Notes: generated by a model from the letters alone, not told the origin. A stretch of DNA of 23,306 nucleotides from Pseudomonadota bacterium (GCA_023444765.1 JAEXLY010000304.1:1-23306); one strand, 5' to 3'; counted from the first letter of the stretch, positions 1 through 8,963 are shown. Translations and numbers: made by a program.

Positions 1-163
1 GTCACCGCGACGGCCGCGGTATGGCGGCCGTTCGCGTTTTCCGCCCATGCCCTTTTTTTCCGGGCGGCCGGCGACAGCGACCGCACGCGCCTGCACGTCG
101 GCGGCCGCGGCAGCGGCCGGTGTCGACGCCGCCCGCACGGCCCCGGCTCCAGGATCGGTCCCC
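1..163. other. Left-edge non-coding stretch with a hairpin
   Basis: No gene is recognisable here. A perfect 7-bp inverted repeat (CGGCCGC at 11-17, GCGGCCG at 24-30) is followed by a loose T-rich stretch near 31-39 and a run of seven T at 53-59. It could be the terminator of a plus-strand gene left of the window, but the T-run is too far from the stem to be convincing. The frame of the next gene is open upstream to position 47. The alanine-rich sequence that would add does not resemble an Hsp15 N-terminus. Confidence 0.3.
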
Positions 164-571
164 ATGACAGAAGCAGCGTCCACGATGCATGCCGTCCGGC
201 TCGATGTGTGGCTGTGGGCGGCCCGGTTCTACCGCACGCGCGCGCTGGCCAAGCAGGCGGTCGAGACCGGCAAGGTCGAGGTCGGGGGCCAGCGTGCCAA
301 GCCATCGCGGGCCGTGCGGGTGGGCGACGGGATGCGCATCGAGCGCAGCGGCGAGGTCTTCGAGATCGAGGTGGGTGGCCTGTCGGACACGCGCGGACCG
401 GCGCCGGTCGCGCAGGCGCTGTATACCGAGTCGGAGGAATCGCGTGCCCGGCGCCAGGCCGCGCGCGAACTGGCCAGGGCCGAGCGGACCGGCTATCGCG
501 CGCCGGATACCAGGCCCGACAAGCGCGCGCGCCGCCTGATCCGCGCGCTGGGCGATATCGACGCAAGCTGA
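164..571 (+). CDS. hslR: S4-domain RNA-binding protein, Hsp15 (heat shock protein 15) family
   Basis: Predicted protein of 135 aa, close to the 133 aa of E. coli Hsp15. It has an S4 RNA-binding fold at about residues 8-65, starting MHAVRLDVWLWAARF and continuing with the FYRTRALAKQAVETGKVEV signature. A basic tail follows (RARRQAARELARAER and PDKRARRLIRAL). In the family, Hsp15 binds 50S subunits that carry a stalled nascent chain and helps recycle them in the cytoplasm. The ATG at 164 was chosen because AGGA lies 9 bases upstream. A second in-frame ATG at 185 would remove only seven residues. The gene stands alone, with no partner within 600 bp downstream. Family assignment is firm; the precise role is inferred from the family. 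Confidence 0.85.
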   Translation: MTEAASTMHAVRLDVWLWAARFYRTRALAKQAVETGKVEVGGQRAKPSRAVRVGDGMRIERSGEVFEIEVGGLSDTRGPAPVAQALYTESEESRARRQAARELARAERTGYRAPDTRPDKRARRLIRALGDIDAS

Positions 572-1135
572 ACCCCGGGCGGCGTCGACCGCCCGCAACC
601 GCCCGGCGGCGCAGTGGCCCGCCAGCAGCCATCGCGGGTTGCCTGGGGCCAGGGGGTTCCCCCGCTTGTGGGGATGACCGTGCGGGGAAAGGCTGGATCC
701 ACGCCGCGGCCGCGATCGTCCCGGTTTGCCTCGGCCCCGGTGGGCCGGCTTCGCGACGCAGCCCGGCCGGAGGGCGACGTCGACACCCGGCTTGCCGCGC
801 GCCCGCGGCCGCATTGGCCACCGGCCGATCCGTCACCCGCAGCGCTCGTGCGCTGTCCTGCGCGACCCAGGCCGGAGCCGGTTCCGTCCCGTCGCCGCAT
901 GGTTCGAGGCGGCCGTGCGTCGAACCATCGCGGCCGGCGCGCATCGAGGTTGCGACCGGGGTTCGCGGGCGTGCAGGGGTGGATGAGCCGGCGCTTGCGC
1001 CACGGCTGGGTGGGCCCGATGGCTGCGCGGGCATGCCGCGCAGCAAACGCGAAGCCCGGCCGGCGGGGACCATCGATCCGATGCGGCGGAGCTGTCCTGG
1101 TCGAGCCAGCCTCACCTGCTCGCGGGAGGCCCAAG
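572..1135. other. 564-bp gene-free stretch with a repeat-like hairpin element
   Basis: Reading frames are open on both strands, but the translations are Arg/Pro/Ala-rich and resemble no family, as expected from the high GC content. At about 612-702 there is an element with GGGGG-TT-CCCCC (652-663), CCCC/GGGG (660-673) and the words GGGGATGAC and GCTGGATCC. On the minus strand these read like the dispersed 'GGATCCAG...GTCATCCCC' intergenic repeats common in Xanthomonadales genomes. Nothing else is recognisable. Confidence 0.4.
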
Positions 1136-1169
1136 AAAAAAGGCCCGCGCATCCTGCGATGCGCGGGCC
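1136..1169 (-). terminator. Intrinsic terminator of the TonB-dependent receptor gene
   Basis: Read on the minus strand, a perfect 12-bp stem (GGCCCGCGCATC/GATGCGCGGGCC, at 1142-1153 and 1158-1169) with a 4-base loop is followed by six T. It lies 18 bp after the receptor stop codon, a textbook Rho-independent terminator. Confidence 0.93.
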
Positions 1170-1186
1170 CGGTCAGGCGCGCCTGC

Positions 1187-3844
1187 TCAGTAGCGCACGC
1201 GCAGCGTCACCCCGTACATCCGCGGTGCCGCCGGGAACGCGTTGAACGTGTTGAGGGGATTGCCCGGATCAGGGAACAGGCCCTGCAGCGGCGCGTCGAA
1301 CCCGACCTGCACGTACTCGGTGTCGGTGAGGTTGGTGCCCCACAGCTCGACCATCCAGCGGTTGTCGCTGGCGCCGATCCCGAGCCGGGCGTTGACCACC
1401 GTGTAGGACGACTGGTGCTTCTCGACGTCGAGGTCCGAGCCTGTGTTGTAGTCGCCCATGTACTTGGCGCCGACGTTGAAGCGTCCCACCATGGCGTTGC
1501 TGAAATCCCATTCGTAGGTAACGGCCATGGAGCCCGACCATTCGGGCGCGAACGGCATCGTCGCGCCAGGCAGCTTGTAAAGCGCGCCCGAGGTGCTGAG
1601 CGGCGTACGCTGCTGGAAGTCGACGCCCGGGATGTCGTCACCGAACTCGGTCTTCGCATACATGAGGCCGCCCTGCAGCATCAGCCCCTGCACAGCCTGC
1701 GGCTGCCACAGGATTTCCGCGTCCAGGCCCGTGGACGTCACCTTCGGGATCGAACGGACCACGAAGCTGGTGCCCAGGAAGCTGTTGAGCTGGAAGTCCT
1801 CGTACTCCTGGTGGAAGGCGGTGGCATTGAGCAGCAGCGAGCCGCCGGCCCAGGTGGTCTTGGCGCCCAGCTCGTAACTGTCGACGAACTCGGCCGGGAA
1901 CGAGGTATCCAGCACCGGGGTGATGCCCGCGCCGCTGGCCGAGTCGCCATCGGCCGACTGCACGCGGTCGAGGTTGAAGCCGCCCCCCTTGTAACCGCGC
2001 GCGGCGGAGGCGTAGGTCATGACGTTGTCGTTCCAGCGATACGCCGCCTTCAGCGTGCCCGACCACTCCTTCTCCTCGCTTTCCTGGAAGGTGTCGCGGC
2101 TGGGCGCGTTGTGCAGGGCGTTGGCCCAGGGCAGGCACATGTAGCCTGCGATCTGCGGGCCGGCCGATGCCATGATCGCGTCCTGCACCGGGCCGGGCAG
2201 GCCGGCGAATGCCGTGCTGCGCGAACTGAGCGCGGCGCGCAGACGCGCGTAGCGGGCCGGATTGAGCGGATTCTGGTCGGTCAGCGTGCCGGTGCAGGCC
2301 AGGCTGCCGTTGGGGTTGCTGTAGTTGGACGTCAGCTTCTTGTCTTCGCGGGTGTAACGCAGGCCCAGGGTGATGTCGAGCGCGTCGGTCGCGTGCCAGG
2401 TGTTGTTGGTGAACAGCGCCAGGCTCTTCGCGTTCTGCTGGTAACGGTCGAGCGCGCCCAGCCCGGTGAAGCCGGTGCCGAACGGGGTCCCGCCGACCTG
2501 CGACAGGAACGCCGCCGGCGAGATGCCCAGCGGATTGTCGAGCGGCACCCCCGAGGCGGCCAGGCTCTGACCGACCAGCTGGTAGACCAGGGTCGACACG
2601 TAGGGCTCGTAGTGCTGGCCGATGCGGTAGCTCTCGTTGCGGTCGAGGTCCTCGTCCGAATAGAACATGCCGACCATCCAGTCCAGGCGATCGGTCGATC
2701 CGGTCAGGCGCAGCTCCTGGCTGAAGGTCTCGAAGCCGGTGAACGACTCGTCCTCGTTGGCGTTGCGGTAGATAAGGTCGGCGGTGCTGAAGTCGTAGTC
2801 CAGGCCATTGATGGCCTGCCACTCGCGCACGGCGGTGATCGAGGTCAGGGTGGCGCCGCCGAAGCCGCCGAGGTCCCAGTTGATCTCGGCCGAGACGCCC
2901 TGGTCCTTGATGTCCTGGGTGGTCGGGCGGTTGCTGTAGGCCACCCGGTCGAAGGGATCGTCGCCGGGCGCGGCGACGGCCTGGCCACCGGCCAGTGCAT
3001 TGAGGATCGGTGCGGTCCCGCCCACGGTGGTTTGCACGGCGGTGCAGCAGTTCTCATCGCGGCTGGTGTAATCGGCCGACAGCAACACCTCGAACGTGTC
3101 GGACGGTTCGAACAGGAGCTTGCCGCGCACGGTGTGGAAATTCTGGTCGTAATCCTCGTCCTCGGTGCGCGGCCCGTTGCCGGTTTCCACGTCCATCCAG
3201 CCGTCGCGCTTGCGCTTGGCGGCGTAGATGCTGAAGGCGGCGGTGTCGCTGAAGGCATCGTTGTAGCTGCCCGACACGCCAAGCGCGCCGTAGTTGCCGG
3301 CGGTGATCTCGGCTTCGGCGCTCTGCGCGTAGCCCGGGCGGCGGGTGACCACGTTGATCACGCCGGCGGATGTGTTCTTGCCGAACACGGTGCCCTGGGG
3401 CCCCTTGAGCACTTCGATGCGCTCGAGTTGTCCCAGGTCACCGAAGCCGACGCTGTTGCGCGGCCGGTAGACGCCGTCGATCACCACGCCCACCGACGAT
3501 TCCAAACCCACGTTGTCGCCCACCGTGCCGATGCCGCGGATGCGCGCGGTGGTGATCGCTTCGTTCTGGGTGCTGGTGACGGTGAGTCCCGGCACCAGGA
3601 TCTGCATGTCCTTGATGTCGCGCACGCTGGCGTCCCGCAGCAACTGCTCGTCCAGCGCGGTGACCGAGATCGGGACGTCCTGCAGCGCTTCCTCGCGCTT
3701 CTGCGCCGTGACGATGAGCGTCGACAGCGTTCTGGGCTCGTCTGCCGGAGCCGGTTCCTGGGCTGCCGCCGGCGCGGCCATGGAAACGATCGCCGAAACC
3801 AGGGCGATGGCGAGTGTCGTGTGCTGCGGATGGCGTAATGCCAT
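1187..3844 (-). CDS. TonB-dependent outer-membrane receptor
   Basis: 885 aa. A Sec signal peptide (ALAIALVSAIV-type core, probable cleavage after APAAA near residue 28) is followed by a TonB-box-like TLIVTAQ at residues 42-48. The plug domain covers about 50-170 (VPISVTAL, IRGIG, VVIDGVYRPRN, ERIEVLKGPQGTVFGKNTSAGVINVVTRRP). A long beta-barrel ends in MYGVTLRVRY, with the C-terminal aromatic residue typical of barrels inserted by BAM. Such receptors take up large or scarce substrates across the outer membrane using TonB-ExbBD energy. The start has a GGGGGGG tract about 6 bases upstream on the minus strand. No transporter, enzyme or regulator lies beside it to reveal the substrate, so none is assigned. 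The plug resembles the broad iron-complex/sterol/polysaccharide receptor families of Xanthomonads and Sphingomonads. Confidence 0.93.
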   Translation of the reverse strand: MALRHPQHTTLAIALVSAIVSMAAPAAAQEPAPADEPRTLSTLIVTAQKREEALQDVPISVTALDEQLLRDASVRDIKDMQILVPGLTVTSTQNEAITTARIRGIGTVGDNVGLESSVGVVIDGVYRPRNSVGFGDLGQLERIEVLKGPQGTVFGKNTSAGVINVVTRRPGYAQSAEAEITAGNYGALGVSGSYNDAFSDTAAFSIYAAKRKRDGWMDVETGNGPRTEDEDYDQNFHTVRGKLLFEPSDTFEVLLSADYTSRDENCCTAVQTTVGGTAPILNALAGGQAVAAPGDDPFDRVAYSNRPTTQDIKDQGVSAEINWDLGGFGGATLTSITAVREWQAINGLDYDFSTADLIYRNANEDESFTGFETFSQELRLTGSTDRLDWMVGMFYSDEDLDRNESYRIGQHYEPYVSTLVYQLVGQSLAASGVPLDNPLGISPAAFLSQVGGTPFGTGFTGLGALDRYQQNAKSLALFTNNTWHATDALDITLGLRYTREDKKLTSNYSNPNGSLACTGTLTDQNPLNPARYARLRAALSSRSTAFAGLPGPVQDAIMASAGPQIAGYMCLPWANALHNAPSRDTFQESEEKEWSGTLKAAYRWNDNVMTYASAARGYKGGGFNLDRVQSADGDSASGAGITPVLDTSFPAEFVDSYELGAKTTWAGGSLLLNATAFHQEYEDFQLNSFLGTSFVVRSIPKVTSTGLDAEILWQPQAVQGLMLQGGLMYAKTEFGDDIPGVDFQQRTPLSTSGALYKLPGATMPFAPEWSGSMAVTYEWDFSNAMVGRFNVGAKYMGDYNTGSDLDVEKHQSSYTVVNARLGIGASDNRWMVELWGTNLTDTEYVQVGFDAPLQGLFPDPGNPLNTFNAFPAAPRMYGVTLRVRY

Positions 3845-4409
3845 GGGAACCCCCCCAAATGATTGAATGGCGATGCGGTGACGCTTGCCGGTACTGCGAC
3901 GACGATGCGCGGCCGCCGCCGGCGGGCCGGCAGCGGAGCCGGGCAGGCGGCCCGCGTGGGGGGCTGGCCGGTGCCCGGGTTGGTGGAACGAACGAAAACC
4001 TAACACAATTTCCGGACGTCGGAAGACCTCCGTGCTTTCGCGTATGGAAAGCCCCCGCGGTGGCTGCGCCCAGGGTCCGGTTCCCGCCATCCGCTGCCCG
4101 GAAAATCCGCCAGGGCAGGGTCCGGGTGCCCGGAAGAGACCGGTCTCGCGCGCGCATCGACCGGACCGACGCCCCGCGTGCCTGCGTCCCGCGCTGGTCG
4201 CTCCGATGACCTGGCGCGGGCGACCGATCCGATGCCCGGAGACGACTGCCGGTCGAGGAAGGACGCGCGACCTGCGACGGCAGCACCGTGCGCGGGCGTT
4301 GACCGGGCCCGAGGACTGCCCGCGGGAATCCGGCGATGGATCGGCGGTGGCCGGACATTTCCGCGGCGGCATGCCGCAGCACGCGGACCTGGGTCCGGCA
4401 CCGACCCGA
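3845..4409. other. Divergent intergenic region between the TonB receptor and mutS
   Basis: There is no convincing gene. The only AT-rich island in this GC-rich stretch is at 3987-4012. On the minus strand it reads AATTGTGTTAGGTTTTCGTT, and it is the most likely location of the receptor promoter, although no good -35/-10 pair can be named. A 12-bp palindrome GCGGCATGCCGC lies at 4366-4377. No Fur-box-like sequence was seen, so iron control of the receptor has no support here. Confidence 0.35.
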
Positions 4410-4415
4410 TACAAT
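4410..4415 (+). promoter_or_regulatory. Candidate -10 element of mutS
   Basis: TACAAT matches the sigma-70 -10 consensus at five of six positions and ends 32 bases before the mutS ATG. No convincing -35 is visible at 16-18 bp upstream (ACCTGG at 4387-4392), so the promoter would be weak or activator-helped. Confidence 0.45.
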
Positions 4416-4447
4416 CGCCTGCCGTCGCGCGGCCCGCTCCGGATCGA

Positions 4448-7054
4448 ATGAAGCTGGACAAGTCCCCCGAACACACCCCGCTCATGAAGCAGTACTTCGC
4501 CGCCAAGGCGGAGCATCCGGACGTCCTGCTGTTCTTCCGGATGGGGGATTTCTACGAGCTGTTCCACGACGATGCGCGCAAGGCCGCGCGCCTGCTGGAC
4601 ATCACCCTCACCCAGCGCGGCAGCTCGGGCGGCCAGCCGATCCCGATGGCCGGCGTGCCTCACCACTCGTCGGAGGGCTATCTGGCGCGGCTGGTCGCGT
4701 TGGGCGAATCGGTGGCGATCTGCGAGCAGATCGGCGATCCGGCCGCCAGCAAGGGCCTGGTCGAGCGCAAGGTGGTCCGCATCGTCACGCCCGGCACGGT
4801 CACCGACGAGGCGCTGCTGAACGAGCGACGCGACACCCTGCTGCTGGCGCTGGTGCGCGGCAAGGGCGGATACGGACTGGCCTGGGCGGACCTGTCGGCG
4901 GGACGCTTCCTGGTCAACGAGGTGCCCAGCGAGGACCAGCTGGAAGCCGAACTGGCGCGCCTGGAACCTGCCGAAGTGCTGCTGCCCGACGAGGAAGGCT
5001 GGCCGCCGGCGCTGCACGAGCGCAGTGGCCTGCGGCGGCGGCCGCCCTGGCTGTTCGATGCAGATTCCGGGCGGCGCCAGCTGCTGCGCTTCTTCGGCCT
5101 GCATGACCTCACCGGCTTCGGGATCGAGGATCGGCCGTTGGCGATCGCCGCCGCCGGGGCGCTGCTGGGCTATGTCGAGGAAACCCAGAAGCAGCGCCTG
5201 CCGCACCTGACCTCGATCGCGGTGGAAAGCGGCGACGGTGCGATCGCGATGAACGCCGCGACCCGGCGCCATCTCGAACTCGATACCCGGGTCGACGGCG
5301 ACACCCGCCACACCCTGCTCGGCGTGCTCGACAGCACCGTCTCGCCGATGGGCGGGCGACTGCTGCGGCGCTGGCTGCACCGGCCGCTGCGCGAGCAGAC
5401 CACGGTGCGGCTGCGGCACGATGCGGTCGCCACGCTCATCGACCACCGCATCGAGGATGCGCTGCGCGAACGCTTCCGGTCCCTGGGCGACCTGGAACGC
5501 ATCCTCTCGCGCATCGCGCTGCGCTCGGCGCGCCCGCGCGACCTGTCCACGCTGCGCGACGGGCTGGCGATGCTGCCGGCATTGCGTGAGTTGCTGGCGC
5601 CGCTGGACGCGCCGCGCCTGCGCGAGCTGTCCGGGCAGCTCGGCGAGCACGCCGCCGAGGCGGCACTGCTGGACCAGGCCCTGGTCGAACAGCCGCCGGT
5701 GCTGGCGCGCGACGGCGGCGTGTTCGCCGAGGGATACGACGCCGAGCTCGACGAACTGCGTCGGCTGAGCGAGAACGCCGACCAGTTCCTGGTCGACCTC
5801 GAAGCGCGCGAACGCGATGCCACCGGGATCGCCACGCTCAAGGTCGGCTACAACCGCGTGCACGGCTACTACATCGAGGTCAGCAAGGCGCAGGCGGGCA
5901 GGGCGCCGACGCACTACAGCCGGCGGCAGACGCTGACCAACGCCGAGCGCTACATCACCGAGGAGCTCAAGGCGTTCGAGGACAAGGTGCTGTCCGCGCG
6001 CGAACGCGCGCTGGCGCGCGAACGCCTGCTCTACGAGCAACTGCTCGACACGCTAGGCGCCAGGCTCGAGCCGTTGCGCCAGTGCGCGGCCGCGCTCAGC
6101 GAACTCGACGTGCTGGCCGCCTTCGCCGAGCGCGCACAGTCCCTGGACTGGTCGCGTCCGGTGCTGCGGTCCGAGCCGGGACTGTGCATCGAACGCGGCC
6201 GCCACCCGGTGGTCGAAGCGGTGCGCGACGAGCCGTTCGAACCCAACGACCTGCTGCTCGAATGCGATCCGGACGGCAACGGCCGCCGCATGCTGGTGAT
6301 CACCGGCCCCAACATGGGCGGCAAGAGCACCTACATGCGCCAGAACGCGCTGATCGTGCTGCTGGCGCACATCGGCAGTTTCGTGCCGGCCTCGCGCGCC
6401 GAGATCGGTCCCATCGACCGCATCCTCACGCGAATCGGTGCCGGCGACGACCTGGCACGCGGCCAGTCGACCTTCATGGTCGAGATGGCCGAGACCAGCT
6501 ACATCCTGCACCACGCCAGCGCGCAGTCGCTGGTACTGATGGACGAGATCGGGCGCGGCACCTCGACCTACGACGGCCTCGCCCTGGCCGAGGCCTGCGC
6601 GCGCCACCTGGCCGCGGTCAACCGCAGCTACACGCTGTTCGCCACGCACTACTTCGAACTGACCGCGCTGGCCACGCCCGGCAGCGGCATCGCCAACGTG
6701 CACCTGGACGCGGTCGAGCACCACGACGGCCGCGGCGACGACACCCTGGTGTTCATGCACGCGGTCAAGGACGGCCCGGCCAACCGCAGCTTCGGCCTTC
6801 AGGTGGCGGCGCTGGCCGGCCTGCCCAAAGCGGTGATCCGCGATGCGCGCGTGCGCCTGGCCGAACTGGAGCAGCGCGGCCACGACGCGCCCGCGGCCGC
6901 GCCGATGTCGGCCGAGCGCATCGACCAGCCGCAGCAGTTCGGGCTGTTCGCGCCGTCCTCGGCCGCGCTCGAGGCGCTGGCGTCGATCGACCCGGACGAA
7001 CTGACCCCGAAGCAGGCGCTGGAGGCGTTGTACCGGCTCAAGGCGCTACAGTAG
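4448..7054 (+). CDS. mutS: DNA mismatch repair protein MutS
   Basis: 868 aa, normal MutS length. The N-terminal mismatch-reading motif GDFYELF has the wedge Phe and Glu at residues 35 and 37. The ATPase domain has Walker A GPNMGGKST at 620-628 and Walker B LVLMDEIGRGTSTYDG with D699-E700. A beta-clamp-binding motif QFGLF lies at 830-834, followed by the C-terminal oligomerisation segment (PDELTPKQALEALYRLKAL). MutS recognises mispairs and small loops, exchanges ADP for ATP and recruits MutL. The ATG at 4448 starts MKLDKSPEHTPLMKQYF, as in other MutS proteins. The frame is open upstream but without MutS-like sequence. No SD is evident (GGATCGA precedes the ATG). The next gene begins 35 bp downstream on the same strand. 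Confidence 0.98.
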   Translation: MKLDKSPEHTPLMKQYFAAKAEHPDVLLFFRMGDFYELFHDDARKAARLLDITLTQRGSSGGQPIPMAGVPHHSSEGYLARLVALGESVAICEQIGDPAASKGLVERKVVRIVTPGTVTDEALLNERRDTLLLALVRGKGGYGLAWADLSAGRFLVNEVPSEDQLEAELARLEPAEVLLPDEEGWPPALHERSGLRRRPPWLFDADSGRRQLLRFFGLHDLTGFGIEDRPLAIAAAGALLGYVEETQKQRLPHLTSIAVESGDGAIAMNAATRRHLELDTRVDGDTRHTLLGVLDSTVSPMGGRLLRRWLHRPLREQTTVRLRHDAVATLIDHRIEDALRERFRSLGDLERILSRIALRSARPRDLSTLRDGLAMLPALRELLAPLDAPRLRELSGQLGEHAAEAALLDQALVEQPPVLARDGGVFAEGYDAELDELRRLSENADQFLVDLEARERDATGIATLKVGYNRVHGYYIEVSKAQAGRAPTHYSRRQTLTNAERYITEELKAFEDKVLSARERALARERLLYEQLLDTLGARLEPLRQCAAALSELDVLAAFAERAQSLDWSRPVLRSEPGLCIERGRHPVVEAVRDEPFEPNDLLLECDPDGNGRRMLVITGPNMGGKSTYMRQNALIVLLAHIGSFVPASRAEIGPIDRILTRIGAGDDLARGQSTFMVEMAETSYILHHASAQSLVLMDEIGRGTSTYDGLALAEACARHLAAVNRSYTLFATHYFELTALATPGSGIANVHLDAVEHHDGRGDDTLVFMHAVKDGPANRSFGLQVAALAGLPKAVIRDARVRLAELEQRGHDAPAAAPMSAERIDQPQQFGLFAPSSAALEALASIDPDELTPKQALEALYRLKALQ

Positions 7055-7089
7055 CCGGCCGCGCGATGTGCCGCCCACCGGAGGCCGCC

Positions 7090-7725
7090 ATGACCAGTTC
7101 GCTCACCGACCAGTTGTTTGAACAGCTCCAGGGCGCGCCCTTGCAGCGCATCGCACAGCAGCTCGGCGCCGGGCAGGCGCAGACGGCCGGGGCGGTCAGT
7201 GCGGCGCTGCCGCTGCTGCTCGGCGCGCTGGGACGCAATGCCAGCCAGCCGCAGGGAGCCGATGCGCTGTACGGCGCGCTGCAGAACGATTTTTCCAGTG
7301 CCAGCGACCTGGGCGGGCTGCTTGGCGCGGTGCTGGGCGGCGCGCAGTCGCGGCAGACCAATGGTGCCGGCATCCTCGACCACGTGCTGGGTGGCCGGCT
7401 CCCGCGTGCGGAAGCCGGGCTCGGCCAGGCCACCGGACTGGGTAACGACAAGGCCGGCCAGCTGATGAAGATCCTGGCGCCGATCGTGCTCGCCTTCCTG
7501 GCGCGGCAGCTGTTCCAGAACCAGGGGCAGGGCGAGCTGGCGCAACGCGACGCGAGCGCGCAGCTGCTCGGCGCGGTTCTCGGCCAGGAGCAGCAGCAGG
7601 TGCGCCAGCAGGGCGGGCTCGGCGGTGGCCTGTTGGGCGCGGTGCTCGACCAGGACGGCGACGGCCAGCTCGGCCTGGGCGACGTGCTGAAGATCGGCGG
7701 CGGCCTGCTGGGCGGCAAGCGCTGA
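7090..7725 (+). CDS. DUF937 (YidB-like) protein with a C-terminal EF-hand-like loop
   Basis: 211 aa. GGAGG lies 5 bases before the ATG. The body matches the DUF937 pattern: an N-terminal helix (LTDQLFEQLQGAPLQRIAQQLG), AVSAALPLLLGALGRNA, repeated Gly-Leu segments (LGGLLGAVLGG, ILDHVLGG), and a hydrophobic helix KILAPIVLAFLARQLF around 127-142. Near the C-terminus, DQDGDGQLGLGD at 187-198 fits the EF-hand loop (acidic residues at 1, 3, 5 and 12, Gly at 6, Leu at 8). No signal peptide is visible. Family function is not established. The gene lies between mutS and the next flavoprotein gene (3-base gap), so it is probably co-transcribed with both, but no functional link to repair is shown. Confidence 0.8.
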   Translation: MTSSLTDQLFEQLQGAPLQRIAQQLGAGQAQTAGAVSAALPLLLGALGRNASQPQGADALYGALQNDFSSASDLGGLLGAVLGGAQSRQTNGAGILDHVLGGRLPRAEAGLGQATGLGNDKAGQLMKILAPIVLAFLARQLFQNQGQGELAQRDASAQLLGAVLGQEQQQVRQQGGLGGGLLGAVLDQDGDGQLGLGDVLKIGGGLLGGKR

Positions 7726-7728
7726 GCG

Positions 7729-8943
7729 ATGGTACCTGTGCCGGCGGCGGAAGCGGCCGCCCCTGTCGATGCCGACGTAGTGGTCATCGGTGCCGGCGCG
7801 GCCGGACTCATGTGCGCGATCGCCGCAGGCACGCGCGGGCGCCGCGTGCTGGTGCTGGACCATGCCAACAAGGTCGGCAAGAAGATCCTGATGTCCGGCG
7901 GCGGGCGCTGCAACTTCACCAACATCGGCACCACGCCCGCCAACTACATCTCGGCCAATCCCCATTTCTGCAAGTCGGCGCTGGCGCGCTACACGCCCGC
8001 CGACTTCATCGAGATGGTCGAACGCCACCGCATCGGCTACCACGAGAAGGAACTGGGCCAGCTGTTCTGCGACGACTCCTCGAAGCAGATCGTGCGGATG
8101 CTGCTCGAAGAAGCGGAGGCGGTGGGCGCGCGGGTGCACAGCCACTGCAGTATCGAGGCGATCGAGCATCCCAGGGAGCGGCACTTCCGCCTGCGCACCA
8201 CGCTGGGCGTGGTCGAATGCGGAGCGCTGGTCGTCGCCACCGGCGGCCTGTCGATCCCGAGCATGGGCGCGAGCGGCTTCGGCTACGCGGTGGCTCGCCA
8301 GTTCGGGCACGAGGTGCTGCCCACGCGCGCGGGCCTGGTGCCGCTGACCCTCAGCGGCAAGCACCTGGAACGGCTGCGGGACCTGTCGGGCGTGGCATGC
8401 GAAATCGAGGCGCGCTGCAACGGCATGGCGTTCCGCAACCGCATGCTGTTCACCCATCGCGGCGTCAGCGGGCCGGCGATCCTGCAGATCTCCTCGTACT
8501 GGCAGCCCGGCGACGATCTGTGTCTGGACCTGCTGCCGGGACTGGCCATTGCAGACTGGCTCGCGCGGCAGCAGCGCGAGCGGCCCGAGGCAGGGCTGCG
8601 CAGCGTGCTGTCGGAAGTCCTGCCGCGCCGGTTCGCGCAACGGCTGTGCGAACTGTGGTTGCCGGACCGCCCGATGAAACAGTTGACGCCCTCGCAGCTG
8701 CGCGAAGCGGCCTCCACGCTGGGAAGCTGGTCGCTGGTGGCCAGCGGCACCGAAGGCTACCGCACCGCCGAAGTGACCCTGGGCGGCGTGGATACCGATG
8801 GGCTGTCGTCCAGCACCATGATGTCGCGGCGCGTGCCGGGGCTGTACTTCATTGGAGAGGTCGTCGACGTGACCGGCTGGCTGGGCGGCTACAACTTCCA
8901 GTGGGCCTGGGCCTCGGGGCACGCGGCGGGAAGCGCGGTCTGA
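7729..8943 (+). CDS. NAD(P)/FAD-dependent oxidoreductase, HI0933/YhiN (BaiN-RdsA) family
   Basis: 404 aa. A dinucleotide-binding motif VVVIGAGAAGL has GAGAAG at residues 21-26. The family signature KKILMSGGGRCNFTN lies at about 51-65, a second flavin-contact motif is LVVATGG, and the C-terminal FAD-binding end is GEVVDVTGWLGGYNFQWAWASG. No membrane segment or signal peptide is seen. The family is cytoplasmic flavoproteins whose physiological substrates are mostly unknown; members have been linked to bile-acid and other enoate reductions in gut bacteria, which should not be transferred here. The ATG lies 3 bases after the DUF937 stop with no good SD, suggesting translational coupling. An in-frame GTG at 7738 is an alternative start. 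Confidence 0.9.
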   Translation: MVPVPAAEAAAPVDADVVVIGAGAAGLMCAIAAGTRGRRVLVLDHANKVGKKILMSGGGRCNFTNIGTTPANYISANPHFCKSALARYTPADFIEMVERHRIGYHEKELGQLFCDDSSKQIVRMLLEEAEAVGARVHSHCSIEAIEHPRERHFRLRTTLGVVECGALVVATGGLSIPSMGASGFGYAVARQFGHEVLPTRAGLVPLTLSGKHLERLRDLSGVACEIEARCNGMAFRNRMLFTHRGVSGPAILQISSYWQPGDDLCLDLLPGLAIADWLARQQRERPEAGLRSVLSEVLPRRFAQRLCELWLPDRPMKQLTPSQLREAASTLGSWSLVASGTEGYRTAEVTLGGVDTDGLSSSTMMSRRVPGLYFIGEVVDVTGWLGGYNFQWAWASGHAAGSAV

Positions 8944-8951
8944 GGCTGAGC

Positions 8952-8961
8952 GGGGGGGGGG
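8952..8961 (+). repeat. Run of ten G between the flavoprotein stop and the katG operator
   Basis: A homopolymer of ten G lies 8 bases after the flavoprotein stop codon and directly before the OxyR site. Tracts of this length can slip during replication. It could equally hold a sequencing length error. Confidence 0.85.
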
Positions 8962-8963
8962 CG

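Noticed and set aside
614..3838. 1074-codon open frame on the plus strand
   Set aside because: It is antisense to the TonB-dependent receptor, which has a signal peptide, plug, barrel and terminator; the plus-strand product has biased composition and no domain.
3845..4447. Fur box controlling the TonB receptor
   Set aside because: No GATAATGAT-type repeats were found. The only AT-rich island lacks the pattern.
3845..6040. Minus-strand frame continuing the receptor upstream across mutS
   Set aside because: The receptor starts at 3844 with a signal peptide and SD-like tract. The extension is antisense to the clearly coding mutS.
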